DNA of 64,000 nucleotides from Winogradskyella sediminis (GCF_003387355.1 NZ_QUNH01000001.1:1622023-1686022); one strand, 5' to 3'; counted from the first letter of the stretch, positions 35,166 through 45,046 are shown. Numbers and translations: made by a program. The notes: generated by a model from the letters alone, not told the origin.

Positions 35166-35984
35166 TTATAAGCTATTTACAGTTTTTCTAATAGCCACTA
35201 AATTACTTAACAATCCTTCTAGGTTGTCTAAATGCAACATGTTAGCACCATCACTTTTTGCATTAGCAGGATCAAAGTGGGTTTCAATAAATAAGCCATC
35301 GACATTATTTACAATTCCGGCTCTCGCAATAGTTTCAATCATATCTGGTCTACCACCAGTGACTCCGATACTCTGATTAGGTTGTTGAAGTGAATGTGTA
35401 ACATCTAAAACGGTTGGTGCATATTGGCGCATGGTTGGGATACCTCTAAAATCAACTATCATGTCTTGGTACCCAAACATGGTGCCTCTATCTGTAATCC
35501 AAGCCTGTTCATTGCCTGCGTCCTTAACTTTTTGTACGGCGTGTTTCATGGCCTCAGGACTCATAAATTGTCCTTTTTTTAAATTCACTACTTTTCCAGT
35601 ATTAGCAGCAGCAACCACTAAATCGGTTTGTCGGACTAAAAAAGCCGGAATTTGTAGCACATCTACATATTCTGCAGCCATAGCAGCATCTGACGCTTCG
35701 TGAATATCAGTTACGGTTGGGACATCAAAAGTTTCTGAAACTTTTCTAAGAATTTTTAATGCTTTTTCGTTTCCAATTCCTGTAAAACTATCAATTCTAC
35801 TACGGTTTGCTTTTTTAAAACTGCCTTTAAAGACGTAAGGAATTTTAAGGTTGTCGGTGATTTTTACAACGTTTTCAGCAATACGTAAGGCCATATCCTC
35901 ACCTTCGATGGCACATGGACCACAGAGTAGAAAAAAGTTGTTAGAATTAGTGTGTTTTATTTTAGGTATATATGTTAAATCCAT
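35166..35984 (-). CDS. kdsA: 3-deoxy-8-phosphooctulonate synthase
   Basis: A 272-residue enzyme that condenses phosphoenolpyruvate and arabinose 5-phosphate to KDO 8-phosphate for lipopolysaccharide core. It starts MDLTYIPKIKHTNSNNFFLL and carries the conserved CGPCAIEGED, FKGSFKKANRSR, TDIHEASD and GGRPDMIETIARAG. The metal-type class is suggested by CGPCAIE (Cys in the metal site). It confirms a Gram-negative envelope. A GNAT gene follows. Confidence 0.95.
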   Translation of the reverse strand: MDLTYIPKIKHTNSNNFFLLCGPCAIEGEDMALRIAENVVKITDNLKIPYVFKGSFKKANRSRIDSFTGIGNEKALKILRKVSETFDVPTVTDIHEASDAAMAAEYVDVLQIPAFLVRQTDLVVAAANTGKVVNLKKGQFMSPEAMKHAVQKVKDAGNEQAWITDRGTMFGYQDMIVDFRGIPTMRQYAPTVLDVTHSLQQPNQSIGVTGGRPDMIETIARAGIVNNVDGLFIETHFDPANAKSDGANMLHLDNLEGLLSNLVAIRKTVNSL

Positions 35985-36075
35985 AACGGTATTTATGAGT
36001 ATGTTTAGTGTGCAAATATACTATATAACCATAACTTTTGTGAGTCAAATAGTCACAAGATTTAAAGCTGAAATT

Positions 36076-36621
36076 TTAGTTTATTACAACATATTCTACA
36101 TTAACTATTTGAAACGTAGATGATGGAGGAATGTTTGGGTCTATTGTATATTCTTGATTAAAAGATAATACGCAACTAGAATTCGCTGAAATTTCATAAC
36201 AGGGTTCACTTGCATCTGTTGAAATCGGTCCAGATACTTCAAAATTACCATCAATTCTAGTCAAATATGGAATCCCAGTTACCGCAAAATCATTATGATT
36301 ATTAAGTTGAATTTCATATTGGACTAGGGTTGTGTTATTATCGGTGTAAGGCTCATAATTGAAACTTAGTATTTCATAAGTAAAATTTTCTAAAACAGGA
36401 GGTTCTATGATTTCTCCTGGCTCCGAAGGTTCTTGTTGGTCACATGGAATTTCTTGCGTGATTTCTTGAATATAGCTTTGATTGCCGACGAAATACGTTT
36501 GCGGAATAGTAATTGTCTTAGTGCAATCATCATCAGAAGGGCATGCAAATAATGTAGAGAGGCATACGATGCAGATACATTGTTTTAGTATTCTAAAATT
36601 TACAAATGGAATTGTTCTCAA
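36076..36621 (-). CDS. Hypothetical surface lipoprotein with LES-like acidic motif
   Basis: A 181-residue protein. The signal sequence ends in a lipobox (LSTLFAC) and the first mature residues are C-P-S-D-D-D. This acidic start is the lipoprotein export signal that in Bacteroidota sends lipoproteins to the cell surface. The rest is beta-rich with three more Cys and a Pro/Glu linker (EPSEPGEIIEPP). I recognise no domain. Confidence 0.7.
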   Translation of the reverse strand: MRTIPFVNFRILKQCICIVCLSTLFACPSDDDCTKTITIPQTYFVGNQSYIQEITQEIPCDQQEPSEPGEIIEPPVLENFTYEILSFNYEPYTDNNTTLVQYEIQLNNHNDFAVTGIPYLTRIDGNFEVSGPISTDASEPCYEISANSSCVLSFNQEYTIDPNIPPSSTFQIVNVEYVVIN

Positions 36622-36780
36622 AGCTTTAAACTTAAGTGGTGAACTGTAAAGATAGGATTTTGAAGCTTAAAACAAAACGATGATTTTGATTATTAAGCTT
36701 TAAAAAATAGATGCTTAGCACTTTAGTATATTAATTTGAGAGTTGCTAATTAGTTTTTCGGTAAACTCTTCAAAATGCAA

Positions 36781-37140
36781 TTAAAAAACCTTCTTAATGC
36801 TATTTCTAACAATCCAAAGCGACATTACAAAATTACCAACCACTAAGAGTCCGCCGTAAAATAGAATCTTTCGAGATGTTTTAGACCAATGAATAATGTG
36901 TAATAAATCGAATACATAGGCTAAAATGAGATACGAAGAGAGGCAGACAAATACAATACCTAATGAAAAATTTAATTTTCTACTCGGTTTTACAAGTTGC
37001 CAAATGAATGGTATACTAAACAATAAAATAGGATAAGCAGAGACACCTTCAGTGGCATTAACTGTTGTAAACCAATACATAATTACCGACAGAAAGTAGA
37101 GGTAAGGAATAAATTTTGTGTATTTGCGAAGCGTATTCAT
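36781..37140 (-). CDS. Small integral membrane protein (119 aa), function unknown
   Basis: Read from ATG at 37140 (MNTLRKYTKFIPYLYF), the protein is 119 residues with four hydrophobic segments (about 10-27, 34-47, 57-77, 88-110). An ATG at 37173 would add 11 polar residues and is less likely. Charged loops KPSRK and SKTSRK separate the segments. I do not recognise the family. It is divergent from typA. Confidence 0.65.
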   Translation of the reverse strand: MNTLRKYTKFIPYLYFLSVIMYWFTTVNATEGVSAYPILLFSIPFIWQLVKPSRKLNFSLGIVFVCLSSYLILAYVFDLLHIIHWSKTSRKILFYGGLLVVGNFVMSLWIVRNSIKKVF

Positions 37141-37317
37141 CTGGTAAATTTTAAGGTTCAGATCAATCTGCATAAGCGCAGTTGTAATAGCCTAATTAGA
37201 GATTGTGTTGTAGGGTAGGCCATATCTGTTAATCAATATTTTAACGTAAGATACGGGTTCAAATTACTTGATATTGAAATTATAACATATAATTAACGAA
37301 AAAAGAAGAATTAACCG

Positions 37318-37325
37318 TACATTTG
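37318..37325 (+). promoter_or_regulatory. -7 element of typA
   Basis: TACATTTG matches TAnnTTTG, 24 bp upstream of the typA ATG. Confidence 0.55.
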
Positions 37326-37349
37326 CACGCTTAAAAATCAGCATCAGTT

Positions 37350-39149
37350 ATGGCTAAGATTAAAAATATTGCAATTATTGCACACGTCGATCACGGTAAA
37401 ACTACATTGGTAGATAAGATTATGTACCACTGTCAATTGTTTCGTGAAAACGAAAACACAGGAGATCTTATTTTAGATAATAATGATCTAGAACGTGAAA
37501 GAGGAATTACAATTACCTCAAAAAACGTTTCTGTTATTTACAAAGACACTAAAATTAATGTTATTGATACTCCTGGTCACGCCGATTTTGGTGGAGAAGT
37601 AGAGCGTGTATTAAATATGGCTGATGGTGTTTTACTTTTAGTAGATGCTTTTGAAGGGCCAATGCCTCAAACACGTTTTGTGTTACAAAAAGCTATCGAT
37701 TTAGGATTAAAACCATGTGTGGTTGTTAATAAAGTAGATAAGGAAAACTGTACACCAGATGAAGTACACGAAAAAGTTTTTGACCTAATGTTTGAACTTG
37801 GTGCTGAAGAGTGGCAGTTAGATTTTCCAACGGTTTATGGTTCTGCAAAGAACAATTGGATGAGTGACGACTGGAAAAACGAAACAGAAAATATAGAGCC
37901 TTTATTGGATATGGTGATTGAGCATATCCCTGAACCAAAATTTGAAGAAGGTACCACGCAAATGTTAATTACTTCTTTAGACTTTTCTTCTTTTACAGGA
38001 CGAATTGCAATTGGTCGTTTAACAAGAGGTAGCTTAAAAGTGAACCAACAAATTTCTTTAGTAAAAAGAGATGGTTCTATTGTAAAGAGCAAAATTAAAG
38101 AACTACATACTTTTGAAGGTGTAGGTCGTAAAAAAGTAGAAGAAGTACAAACTGGAGATATTTGTGCTATTGTAGGTTTAGAAGGTTTTGAGATTGGTGA
38201 CACGGTTGCAGATTTCGAAAATCCTGAAGGTTTAAAAACCATCGCTATTGATGAGCCAACAATGAGTATGTTATTTACCATTAACGATTCGCCTTTCTTT
38301 GGAAAAGACGGAAAGTTTGTAACGTCTCGTCATATTAAAGACCGTTTAACTAAGGAGCTAGAAAAGAATTTAGCATTACGTGTTGAAGAAACTGATAGTG
38401 CAGATAAATTTATGGTTTTTGGTCGTGGTGTATTACACTTATCGGTTTTAATCGAAACGATGCGTCGTGAGGGTTACGAACTTCAAATTGGTCAGCCACA
38501 AGTAATCATCAAAGAAGTTGATGGTGTAAAATGTGAGCCTTTTGAAGAATTAACCATCGATTTACCAGAAAATGTTTCAGGTAAAGCCATTGAAATGGTG
38601 ACTATGCGTAAAGGTGAGATGGTTAGTATGGAAGCTAAAGGTGATCGTATGGTTTGTGAATTTATAGTACCATCTCGTGGTATTATTGGTTTGCGTAATC
38701 AATTATTAACAGCAACGGCAGGTGAGGCTATTATGGCGCACCGTTTTACGGATTACAAGCCATTAAAAGGTGGTATTCCAGAACGTCAAAATGGATCATT
38801 AGTATCTATGGAAAACGGACAAGCCATTCCTTATTCTATTGATAAGTTACAAGATAGAGGTAAGTTTTTTGTAGATCCAGGTGAAGATATTTACGAAGGT
38901 CAGGTTATTGGAGAAAACTCTCGTCAAGATGATATGACTGTTAATGTTACTAAAACTAAAAAATTAAGTAACGTACGTTCTTCTGGTGCAGATGATAAAG
39001 CTAAGATTGTACCAGCAATTAAGTTTTCTTTAGAAGAAGCTTTAGAATATATTCAGAAAGATGAGTATGTTGAGGTAACACCAAATCACTTGAGATTACG
39101 TAAAATCTATTTAAAAGAAGTAGATCGTAAGCGAAATAAGAATTTGTAA
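37350..39149 (+). CDS. typA: Translational GTPase TypA/BipA
   Basis: A 599-residue EF-G-like GTPase that binds ribosomes and helps assembly and stress or cold adaptation. G1 is AHVDHGKTT (11-19), the switch region holds RERGITI, G3 is DTPGHADFGGEVERVL and G4 NKVDK. Domain II, the EF-G-like C domains and the BipA-specific C-terminus (GIIGLRNQLLTATAG, LTIDLPENVSGKAIE) are all present at normal length. Monocistronic, with its own promoter and terminator. Confidence 0.96.
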   Translation: MAKIKNIAIIAHVDHGKTTLVDKIMYHCQLFRENENTGDLILDNNDLERERGITITSKNVSVIYKDTKINVIDTPGHADFGGEVERVLNMADGVLLLVDAFEGPMPQTRFVLQKAIDLGLKPCVVVNKVDKENCTPDEVHEKVFDLMFELGAEEWQLDFPTVYGSAKNNWMSDDWKNETENIEPLLDMVIEHIPEPKFEEGTTQMLITSLDFSSFTGRIAIGRLTRGSLKVNQQISLVKRDGSIVKSKIKELHTFEGVGRKKVEEVQTGDICAIVGLEGFEIGDTVADFENPEGLKTIAIDEPTMSMLFTINDSPFFGKDGKFVTSRHIKDRLTKELEKNLALRVEETDSADKFMVFGRGVLHLSVLIETMRREGYELQIGQPQVIIKEVDGVKCEPFEELTIDLPENVSGKAIEMVTMRKGEMVSMEAKGDRMVCEFIVPSRGIIGLRNQLLTATAGEAIMAHRFTDYKPLKGGIPERQNGSLVSMENGQAIPYSIDKLQDRGKFFVDPGEDIYEGQVIGENSRQDDMTVNVTKTKKLSNVRSSGADDKAKIVPAIKFSLEEALEYIQKDEYVEVTPNHLRLRKIYLKEVDRKRNKNL

Positions 39150-39180
39150 CAGATATTGTTAAAAAATATAGATTGAGAAA

Positions 39181-39213
39181 AGAGGAATACTGAAAAGTGT
39201 TTCTCTTTTTTTG
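39181..39213 (+). terminator. Terminator after typA
   Basis: AGAGGAATAC and GTGTTTCTCT pair over 10 positions (two G-U) with a 6-nt loop, followed by a T-run. Confidence 0.75.
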
Positions 39214-39340
39214 TTTTTCACACTACCTCTTCCATTTTTAAGTTTTACCGATTAGGAAGTGTCAGCTGCATTTCTTTAATATTTACTCTGTATAAATAAT
39301 CTAAACTCACAGTTTTTTATTTACTTTGGAGTCCAACTAA

Positions 39341-40324
39341 ATTAAAAGTATTATTTTCTCAGTAACAAAATATAACTCTAGTTTACAATCGGAGTGGGAT
39401 GCATTTGTAAAGACGGCTAAAAATGCCACATTTTTATTTGAACGTGGCTTTATGGATTATCACAATCATCGTTTTACTGATTATTCAGTGATGATTTACA
39501 AAGAGAATGAACTCTATGCATTGCTTCCTGCTAATAAGGTTGGTGACAAGGTGATTTCTCATCAAGGCTTAACTTATGGTAGTTTTGTGCTTCAAGATAA
39601 ATCCAAGTTTTTATATGCTTTTGAGGCGTTTAAGGCCATGCTATCATTTTATGAAAATGAAGGCTTGAAAACTTTAGAAATAAAGGTGATTCCAACCTTT
39701 TATAATAAAATGCCTTCAGATGAATTAGATTATTTTCTGTATAAAGCCAATGCGCAGTTAGTAAAAAAGGACGTGTTAATGGTTATTGATTATACACATA
39801 AATTACGCTTTCAAAAAAACAGAAGAGAAGGGATTAATAAAGCATTGCGCTCTGGTCTTGAACTAAAAGTAGATACAAATTTTAAAGATTTTTGGAAAGA
39901 GGTATTAATTCCTAATTTAGAAAACAAACACGGTGTTAAACCGGTCCATTCTTTAGAAGAAATAGAACTATTAGCATCTCGCTTTCCACAGAATATTAAA
40001 CAAGTTAATATTTATAAGGATGGAAAAGTTGTGGCAGGCACAACCGTATTTTTAACTGAAACAACGGTTCACCCTCAGTATGTATCTGGTAACTTGGATA
40101 AAAACACTTATGGTAGCTTAGATCTCGCTTACGATTTTATCATTAATAAAATGTGTGACGATAAGCGTTATTTTGATTTTAATATTTCTAGTGAAGACAA
40201 TGGAAGTAAAATAAATGAAGGTCTTATTTTTTGGAAAGAAAGTTGTGGTGCTAGAAGTTTTACAGCAAACACCTATACTGTGAATACCGCTATTTATAAA
40301 GATTTGCATATTTCAAAAACATAA
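39341..40324 (+). CDS. FemAB/GNAT-like acyltransferase, likely ATT start codon
   Basis: The clear protein frame continues upstream of the first ATG (39452). It has FSVTKYNSSLQSEWDAFVKT and ATFLFERGFMDYH, which match the N-terminus of FemAB-like acyltransferases. The only in-frame starts after the TAA at 39338 are ATT codons (39341, 39350, 39353), so the gene probably starts with ATT or has lost its ATG. From 39341 it is 327 residues. Core motifs are RFQKNRREGINKALRSG and DGKVVAGTTVFLTET. It is the first gene of the polysaccharide cluster and may acylate the amino sugar made there. Confidence 0.72.
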   Translation: MKSIIFSVTKYNSSLQSEWDAFVKTAKNATFLFERGFMDYHNHRFTDYSVMIYKENELYALLPANKVGDKVISHQGLTYGSFVLQDKSKFLYAFEAFKAMLSFYENEGLKTLEIKVIPTFYNKMPSDELDYFLYKANAQLVKKDVLMVIDYTHKLRFQKNRREGINKALRSGLELKVDTNFKDFWKEVLIPNLENKHGVKPVHSLEEIELLASRFPQNIKQVNIYKDGKVVAGTTVFLTETTVHPQYVSGNLDKNTYGSLDLAYDFIINKMCDDKRYFDFNISSEDNGSKINEGLIFWKESCGARSFTANTYTVNTAIYKDLHISKT

Positions 40325-40502
40325 AGTTTTACGGCCTCTAATTTAAGTTGTTTTAAGTCCTATAGAATAAGCCATAGTTGAAATCTTATTGAAATATAAC
40401 GACTTAAAGTTTTAATTTAAATAATTGTTGTTTTATATTTCAAAGGTTTATTTGAATTCTGAAGGATAGCCATGTGAAAAATGTTTATACAAGTTTATAT
40501 TG

Positions 40503-41603
40503 ATGATTAAGTTTTTAGATTTATATAAAATCAATAATCGGTTTCGCGATGCGCTAGAAACCTCTTTTCGTAATTCTTTAGAGAATGCTCATTTTATTTT
40601 AGGTCCCAATGTTACTCATTTCGAAAATGAGTATGCAAACTATTGCGGTACAAAATTTTGCATAACTACAGGCAATGGTCTAGATGCTTTAACTTTAATA
40701 TTAAAGGGCTATGTGGCCCTTGGTAAACTGAATAGAGGCGACAAAGTAGTTGTACCTGCAAATACATTTATAGCAACAATTTTGTCCGTGTTGCATGCAG
40801 AACTGGTTCCTGTTTTGGCAGAGCCAGACCCAGATACTTATACCATTTCAGTACATACAGATAAAGCTGTTTTTGTAGAAGCCAAAGCTGTAATAATGGT
40901 GCATTTGTATGGTCAATTAGCAGATGTAAATAGTTTTCAAAAAATAGCTAGAGATTTTAATTTGTTGTTAATAGAAGATGCTGCTCAGGCACATGGAGCA
41001 ATTTCAAATTTAAATAACCGAAAAGCGGGAAACTTATCTCATGCCGCAGCCTTTAGTTTTTATCCTACTAAAAACTTAGGAGCACTCGGAGATGGTGGTG
41101 CGGTTACCACTAGCGATTCAGAATTATTTGAGGTTGTAAAACTGTTGCGCAATTACGGAAGCCAAGAAAAGTACACTAATAAAACGATTGGATATAATAG
41201 TCGTTTAGATGACATGCAGGCAGCATTTTTAAGCCTTAAATTAAAATCGTTAGATCTCGATAATCAAAGACGTCAAGACATAGCAAAACGATATTTGGAC
41301 GGTATTACTAACTCAAAACTAAAGTTACCTTTCTATGATGGCTCTAAGAATCATGTGTTTTACGCTTTTGTGGTCGAAGTTGAAAATAGATCAGATTTCA
41401 CAGCATATTTAAATAAAAACAAGGTAGAATGGTTAATACATTATCCTATTCCTCCACATCATCAGGAAGCCTTAAAAGAGTTTTCACATTTTAAACTTCC
41501 TATAACAGAAAAGATTCATAAAAGAGTTATAAGTTTGCCAATGAGTCCTGTAATGAGTGATTTAGAGATTCAAACGGTAATAGATGTTCTAAATACCTAT
41601 TAA
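40503..41603 (+). CDS. Sugar 3-aminotransferase, DegT/DnrJ/EryC1 family (FdtB/QdtB type)
   Basis: A 366-residue PLP enzyme starting at ATG 40503; a TTG at 40500 is also in frame. The PLP Lys is in SFYPTKNLGALGDGGA, with conserved EDAAQAHGA and NYGSQEKY. The motif TGNGLDALTLILKGY is typical of the FdtB/QdtB subgroup, which makes dTDP-3-amino-3,6-dideoxyhexose. The matching 3,4-ketoisomerase gene (fdtA) is at 47390. The flippase gene starts on the base after its stop codon. Confidence 0.88.
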   Translation: MIKFLDLYKINNRFRDALETSFRNSLENAHFILGPNVTHFENEYANYCGTKFCITTGNGLDALTLILKGYVALGKLNRGDKVVVPANTFIATILSVLHAELVPVLAEPDPDTYTISVHTDKAVFVEAKAVIMVHLYGQLADVNSFQKIARDFNLLLIEDAAQAHGAISNLNNRKAGNLSHAAAFSFYPTKNLGALGDGGAVTTSDSELFEVVKLLRNYGSQEKYTNKTIGYNSRLDDMQAAFLSLKLKSLDLDNQRRQDIAKRYLDGITNSKLKLPFYDGSKNHVFYAFVVEVENRSDFTAYLNKNKVEWLIHYPIPPHHQEALKEFSHFKLPITEKIHKRVISLPMSPVMSDLEIQTVIDVLNTY

Positions 41604-42914
41604 TTGAAAAAACTTATTCAATATATTAATAACGAAGTTTTAGTTAAGGCTGCTAATCTCAATTTAGCGAATCTTAGTCTTAGAATAATTACTGGTATAT
41701 TGGTTTCTAAGTTTATTGCTATTTATATTGGTCCACCTGGTATGGCACTTATCGGGAACTTACGAAATTTTATGAGTGCACTACAATCCTTATCTATATC
41801 TGGACTTTATAAAGGTGTTGTAAGTTTAATAAGTCAATGTAAAGACGATGTTCTTAAACTTACCAGATTATTATCTACGGTGTTTTACTTTGGTTTTTTC
41901 TCTTCTGTTCTTTTAGCATTTGTATGTTATTATAATGCCGAGGTTATTAACGATATCATCTTCTCATCGAGTTATCGCTACACTTATATTATAAAAATAC
42001 TAGCGATTGTTCTGCCATTTTACGCCTTAAATATGTTTGCGTTTTCCATAATGAATGGGTTCTCAAAGCACAAATATTTATTGATCATAAATATTTTGGG
42101 ACAAATTTTGGGGCTTTTAGTAACGTTACTTTTAATATATCAAGAGAATATCGATGGTGCATTACAAGCTATTGTAATTACGCCTGCACTCAACTTATTA
42201 ATTACTATTGTTGGTATTGCGTTTAGACGAAGTTTAGTGTCTTCAATTAAAATTACTCAAGTTAGTTGGTCCGTTATTGATAAATTGAGTCCTTATATGA
42301 TTATGGCACTAGTAAGTGCTATTGCAATACCTATTGTAATGATTATTATTAGGAATTATTTAATTGAAGAAATTGGTATTAAAGCAGCTGGTTACTGGAC
42401 AGCCATGACACGGGTTTCAGATTACTATTTAATGTTTTTTAACTCGTTGATGGCGCTATATATCTTACCACGTTTTGCTGAAATAAATTCTAAACAAGCC
42501 TTTAGAAAAGAAGCCTTTAGCTTTTATAAAACGATTATGCCTCCGTTTTTAGTGATATTGCTTTTTATTTATCTCAGCAGGTCTTTACTTATTAATATAT
42601 TGTTTACTGAAGATTTTAGACCCGTTGAAGACCTTTTTGGTTATCAAATTTTGGGAGATATAGCGCGTGTGCTTTCTATGGTAATTGTATATCAATTTTT
42701 AGCGAAAAAGATGTTTGCACATTTTTTAATTTTAGAAATATTTTTATTTATAATGATGTACTTTTCGAGTATATATCTCATTGATGAATTTGGGTTACAA
42801 GGTGCTGTGATGGGACATTGTCTTAGTTATTTTATGTACTTTGGTATCATCGTATTACTATTTAGCAGTTCGTTGTTTGGTGTTATTAACGAAGATGGCA
42901 TAGACGAATTTTAA
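41604..42914 (+). CDS. O-antigen flippase (Wzx-type), first of two tandem copies
   Basis: A 436-residue membrane protein of the MOP/polysaccharide transporter family with about 12 predicted helices. It starts with TTG at 41604, directly after the TAA of the aminotransferase gene, so translation is coupled. Family features are FIAIYIGPPGMALIGNLRNF near the N-terminus and AGYWTAMTRVSDYYL in the middle. It should flip lipid-linked oligosaccharide repeat units across the inner membrane. The next gene is a clear paralogue of it. Confidence 0.88.
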   Translation: MKKLIQYINNEVLVKAANLNLANLSLRIITGILVSKFIAIYIGPPGMALIGNLRNFMSALQSLSISGLYKGVVSLISQCKDDVLKLTRLLSTVFYFGFFSSVLLAFVCYYNAEVINDIIFSSSYRYTYIIKILAIVLPFYALNMFAFSIMNGFSKHKYLLIINILGQILGLLVTLLLIYQENIDGALQAIVITPALNLLITIVGIAFRRSLVSSIKITQVSWSVIDKLSPYMIMALVSAIAIPIVMIIIRNYLIEEIGIKAAGYWTAMTRVSDYYLMFFNSLMALYILPRFAEINSKQAFRKEAFSFYKTIMPPFLVILLFIYLSRSLLINILFTEDFRPVEDLFGYQILGDIARVLSMVIVYQFLAKKMFAHFLILEIFLFIMMYFSSIYLIDEFGLQGAVMGHCLSYFMYFGIIVLLFSSSLFGVINEDGIDEF

Positions 42915-42924
42915 AAGCAAACAC

Positions 42925-44229
42925 GTGAAACTTCCTAAGTTTATTAGCAGTAATATTGTGCTTAAAATTACTTCGCTTAATGCGGTAGTTATCACTATTC
43001 GGTTACTGGTATCTGCTGGTGTACAACGCCTACTTGCTGTTACCGTTGGTGAGGCTGGTTATGCTAGTATTGGTCAAGTGAGAAACATTTTGGCAATGCT
43101 TACCAGCACAACTACTTTAGGTACATTTAACGGAGTTGTAAAATATGTAGCAGAATTTAAAACCAATCAGCCAGAACTCTCTAAAGTGTTTTCTACCGTA
43201 ACCACTTTTACTTTAATTGGTTCACTCGTTTCTGCGGTTGTATTGTTTTTTGGAGCGAGCCACTTGTCCGAATACCTCTTTAACTCACAGGCTTATATTT
43301 ATATTTTTCAATTATTAGCTGTAATTGCTCCATTTATAGCAATGAGTCGTGTGGCCAATGCTGTGGTTAGTGGGCTATCGGATTACAAAAAATACGCGAA
43401 AATTGAACTTATTAGCTATCTGCTAGCTACAGTGGCGCTTGTTATTGGATTATTTACGTCCGAATTAAAAGGGGTTATTATTGCTATTGCCTTTGCGCCT
43501 GTTATTCAGTTAATCGTTTTAGGGTTTGTATTTGGTAAAACCTTAAAAACGTATGTAAAATTTAAGTCGCTAGGTTTTCAACTTTTCTATAAAAATAAAT
43601 TATTGGCATTTACATTAATGTCTTTTATTTCTACATTTTTATTAAATTATATAGAGTTAAATATTAGGACTTTGGTAGCAGAAGAAATCAATATTAATGA
43701 AGCGGGTTACTGGACAGCCATTACGTTTATATCTAAAAATTATATGGTATTTGCTACAGGTTTGTTTACGCTCTATGTGCTACCAAAGTTTGCTAGCATT
43801 CACAGTAAGTATGAATTTAAGAATGAAGTCTTCAATATTTATAAAACGATTTTGCCCATTTTTGGTTTAGGGATGCTACTCGTTTATGTTTTAAGAGATT
43901 ATATTATACAGTTTATTTATCCTGATTTTACAGGAATGGAGCCCTTGTTTAAATGGCAGCTATTAGGCGATTTTATAAGGTTAGGTGCATTAGTATTATC
44001 GCATCAGTTTTTAGCTAAACGTTTGGTAAAAAGTTTTGTAATTACTGAAATAGCTTCTTTAGCATTATTTTTTGTACTGTCTAAAGTGTTTATTCAATAT
44101 TATGGTACAGAAGGGATTGTCATTGCCCATTTTGTGAGATATATTCTTTATTTTATAATGGTATGTTTTGTCATTAAAATATATTTCAGTAATCAAAAAA
44201 ATAATTCAACTGATGGAAAAAATATGTAA
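42925..44229 (+). CDS. O-antigen flippase (Wzx-type), second of two tandem copies
   Basis: A 434-residue membrane protein, starting at GTG 42925, 10 bp after the first flippase. It aligns along its length with the neighbour: VTVGEAGYASIGQVRNILA, EAGYWTAITFISKNYMVF and FNIYKTILPIFGLGM correspond to sites in the first copy. Amino acid identity is clearly limited, so the duplication is old. The last 17 bp overlap the start of the PhyH-like gene. Confidence 0.88.
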   Translation: MKLPKFISSNIVLKITSLNAVVITIRLLVSAGVQRLLAVTVGEAGYASIGQVRNILAMLTSTTTLGTFNGVVKYVAEFKTNQPELSKVFSTVTTFTLIGSLVSAVVLFFGASHLSEYLFNSQAYIYIFQLLAVIAPFIAMSRVANAVVSGLSDYKKYAKIELISYLLATVALVIGLFTSELKGVIIAIAFAPVIQLIVLGFVFGKTLKTYVKFKSLGFQLFYKNKLLAFTLMSFISTFLLNYIELNIRTLVAEEININEAGYWTAITFISKNYMVFATGLFTLYVLPKFASIHSKYEFKNEVFNIYKTILPIFGLGMLLVYVLRDYIIQFIYPDFTGMEPLFKWQLLGDFIRLGALVLSHQFLAKRLVKSFVITEIASLALFFVLSKVFIQYYGTEGIVIAHFVRYILYFIMVCFVIKIYFSNQKNNSTDGKNM

Positions 44230-45046
44230 AATATTTATTGATAATCAATCTTTTGAATTTGAGGTTGAAGGTGATTTTTTTTGGGGAAAATCCGTATTGC
44301 TTTATCCGCAGAAAGATAATGTTCTGTCTAAAGTGTCTTGGGAAAATGAGGGTTTTAATACCGTTAAAGCATTTGAAAATCAGGATTTTTTAAAGCTTCA
44401 AGAATCTGTAAAAAACATTATAATCGATGCTTTAAAGACTAATAATGTTACTGTAGATGATAAAACCTTTGACTTAAAGGATTATCATAAACTTGTTACT
44501 ACAGATGCATTACATAATCAGGTAATTTCTATAACTCGTAATCTTGAAACTTCAGATTTTGATTTTGATATAGACTTATTGACAAAGCGATTTGGGGATA
44601 TTTTGGGTTACAAATTAACTTCTTATGTAGAGGAACTAAAAAAATCACATATTCAAATAAGGATAAGTAGACCAAAGTCTTTGGATATAAACCCACCGCA
44701 CAGAGATGGTTATTTGAGTTATTGGGAAAATATTATCAATGTTTGGCTACCTATTGCAGGTTGTAATGAAAAATCGTCTTTACCAGTGGTCGCAAAAAGC
44801 CACCTTATACCAGAAAATGAAGTTTTAAGAACTGAAAGTAAGGGCGCAAAAATTAACGGAAATATTTATTATGTGCCTTGTATTTTAGAGACAAAATCTG
44901 GAACCATTAAGATGACAAGACCAAATCCTAAGGAAGGTGAAGCCTTATTATTTTCTCCTTTTTTAATTCATGGAGCTGCTGTAAATGAAAATGAGGATAT
45001 TACTAGAGTTTCTCTAGAACTCCGTTTCCCGAAACAAAAAAATTAA
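44213..45046 (+). CDS. PhyH-like Fe(II)/2-oxoglutarate-dependent dioxygenase
   Basis: Read from ATG at 44213 (MEKICKIFIDNQSFEFE), the protein is 277 residues and overlaps the flippase end by 17 bp, showing translational coupling. The iron-binding facial triad is visible as H-x-D (PPHRDGYLSYW) and a distal His (FLIHGAAVNE), with the Arg for 2-oxoglutarate in TRVSLELRF. The fold resembles the phytanoyl-CoA dioxygenase family. In this cluster it may hydroxylate or oxidise a sugar, a lipid carrier or an acyl group; the substrate is unknown. It converges with a glycosyltransferase gene by a 4-bp overlap. Confidence 0.75.
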   Translation: MEKICKIFIDNQSFEFEVEGDFFWGKSVLLYPQKDNVLSKVSWENEGFNTVKAFENQDFLKLQESVKNIIIDALKTNNVTVDDKTFDLKDYHKLVTTDALHNQVISITRNLETSDFDFDIDLLTKRFGDILGYKLTSYVEELKKSHIQIRISRPKSLDINPPHRDGYLSYWENIINVWLPIAGCNEKSSLPVVAKSHLIPENEVLRTESKGAKINGNIYYVPCILETKSGTIKMTRPNPKEGEALLFSPFLIHGAAVNENEDITRVSLELRFPKQKN

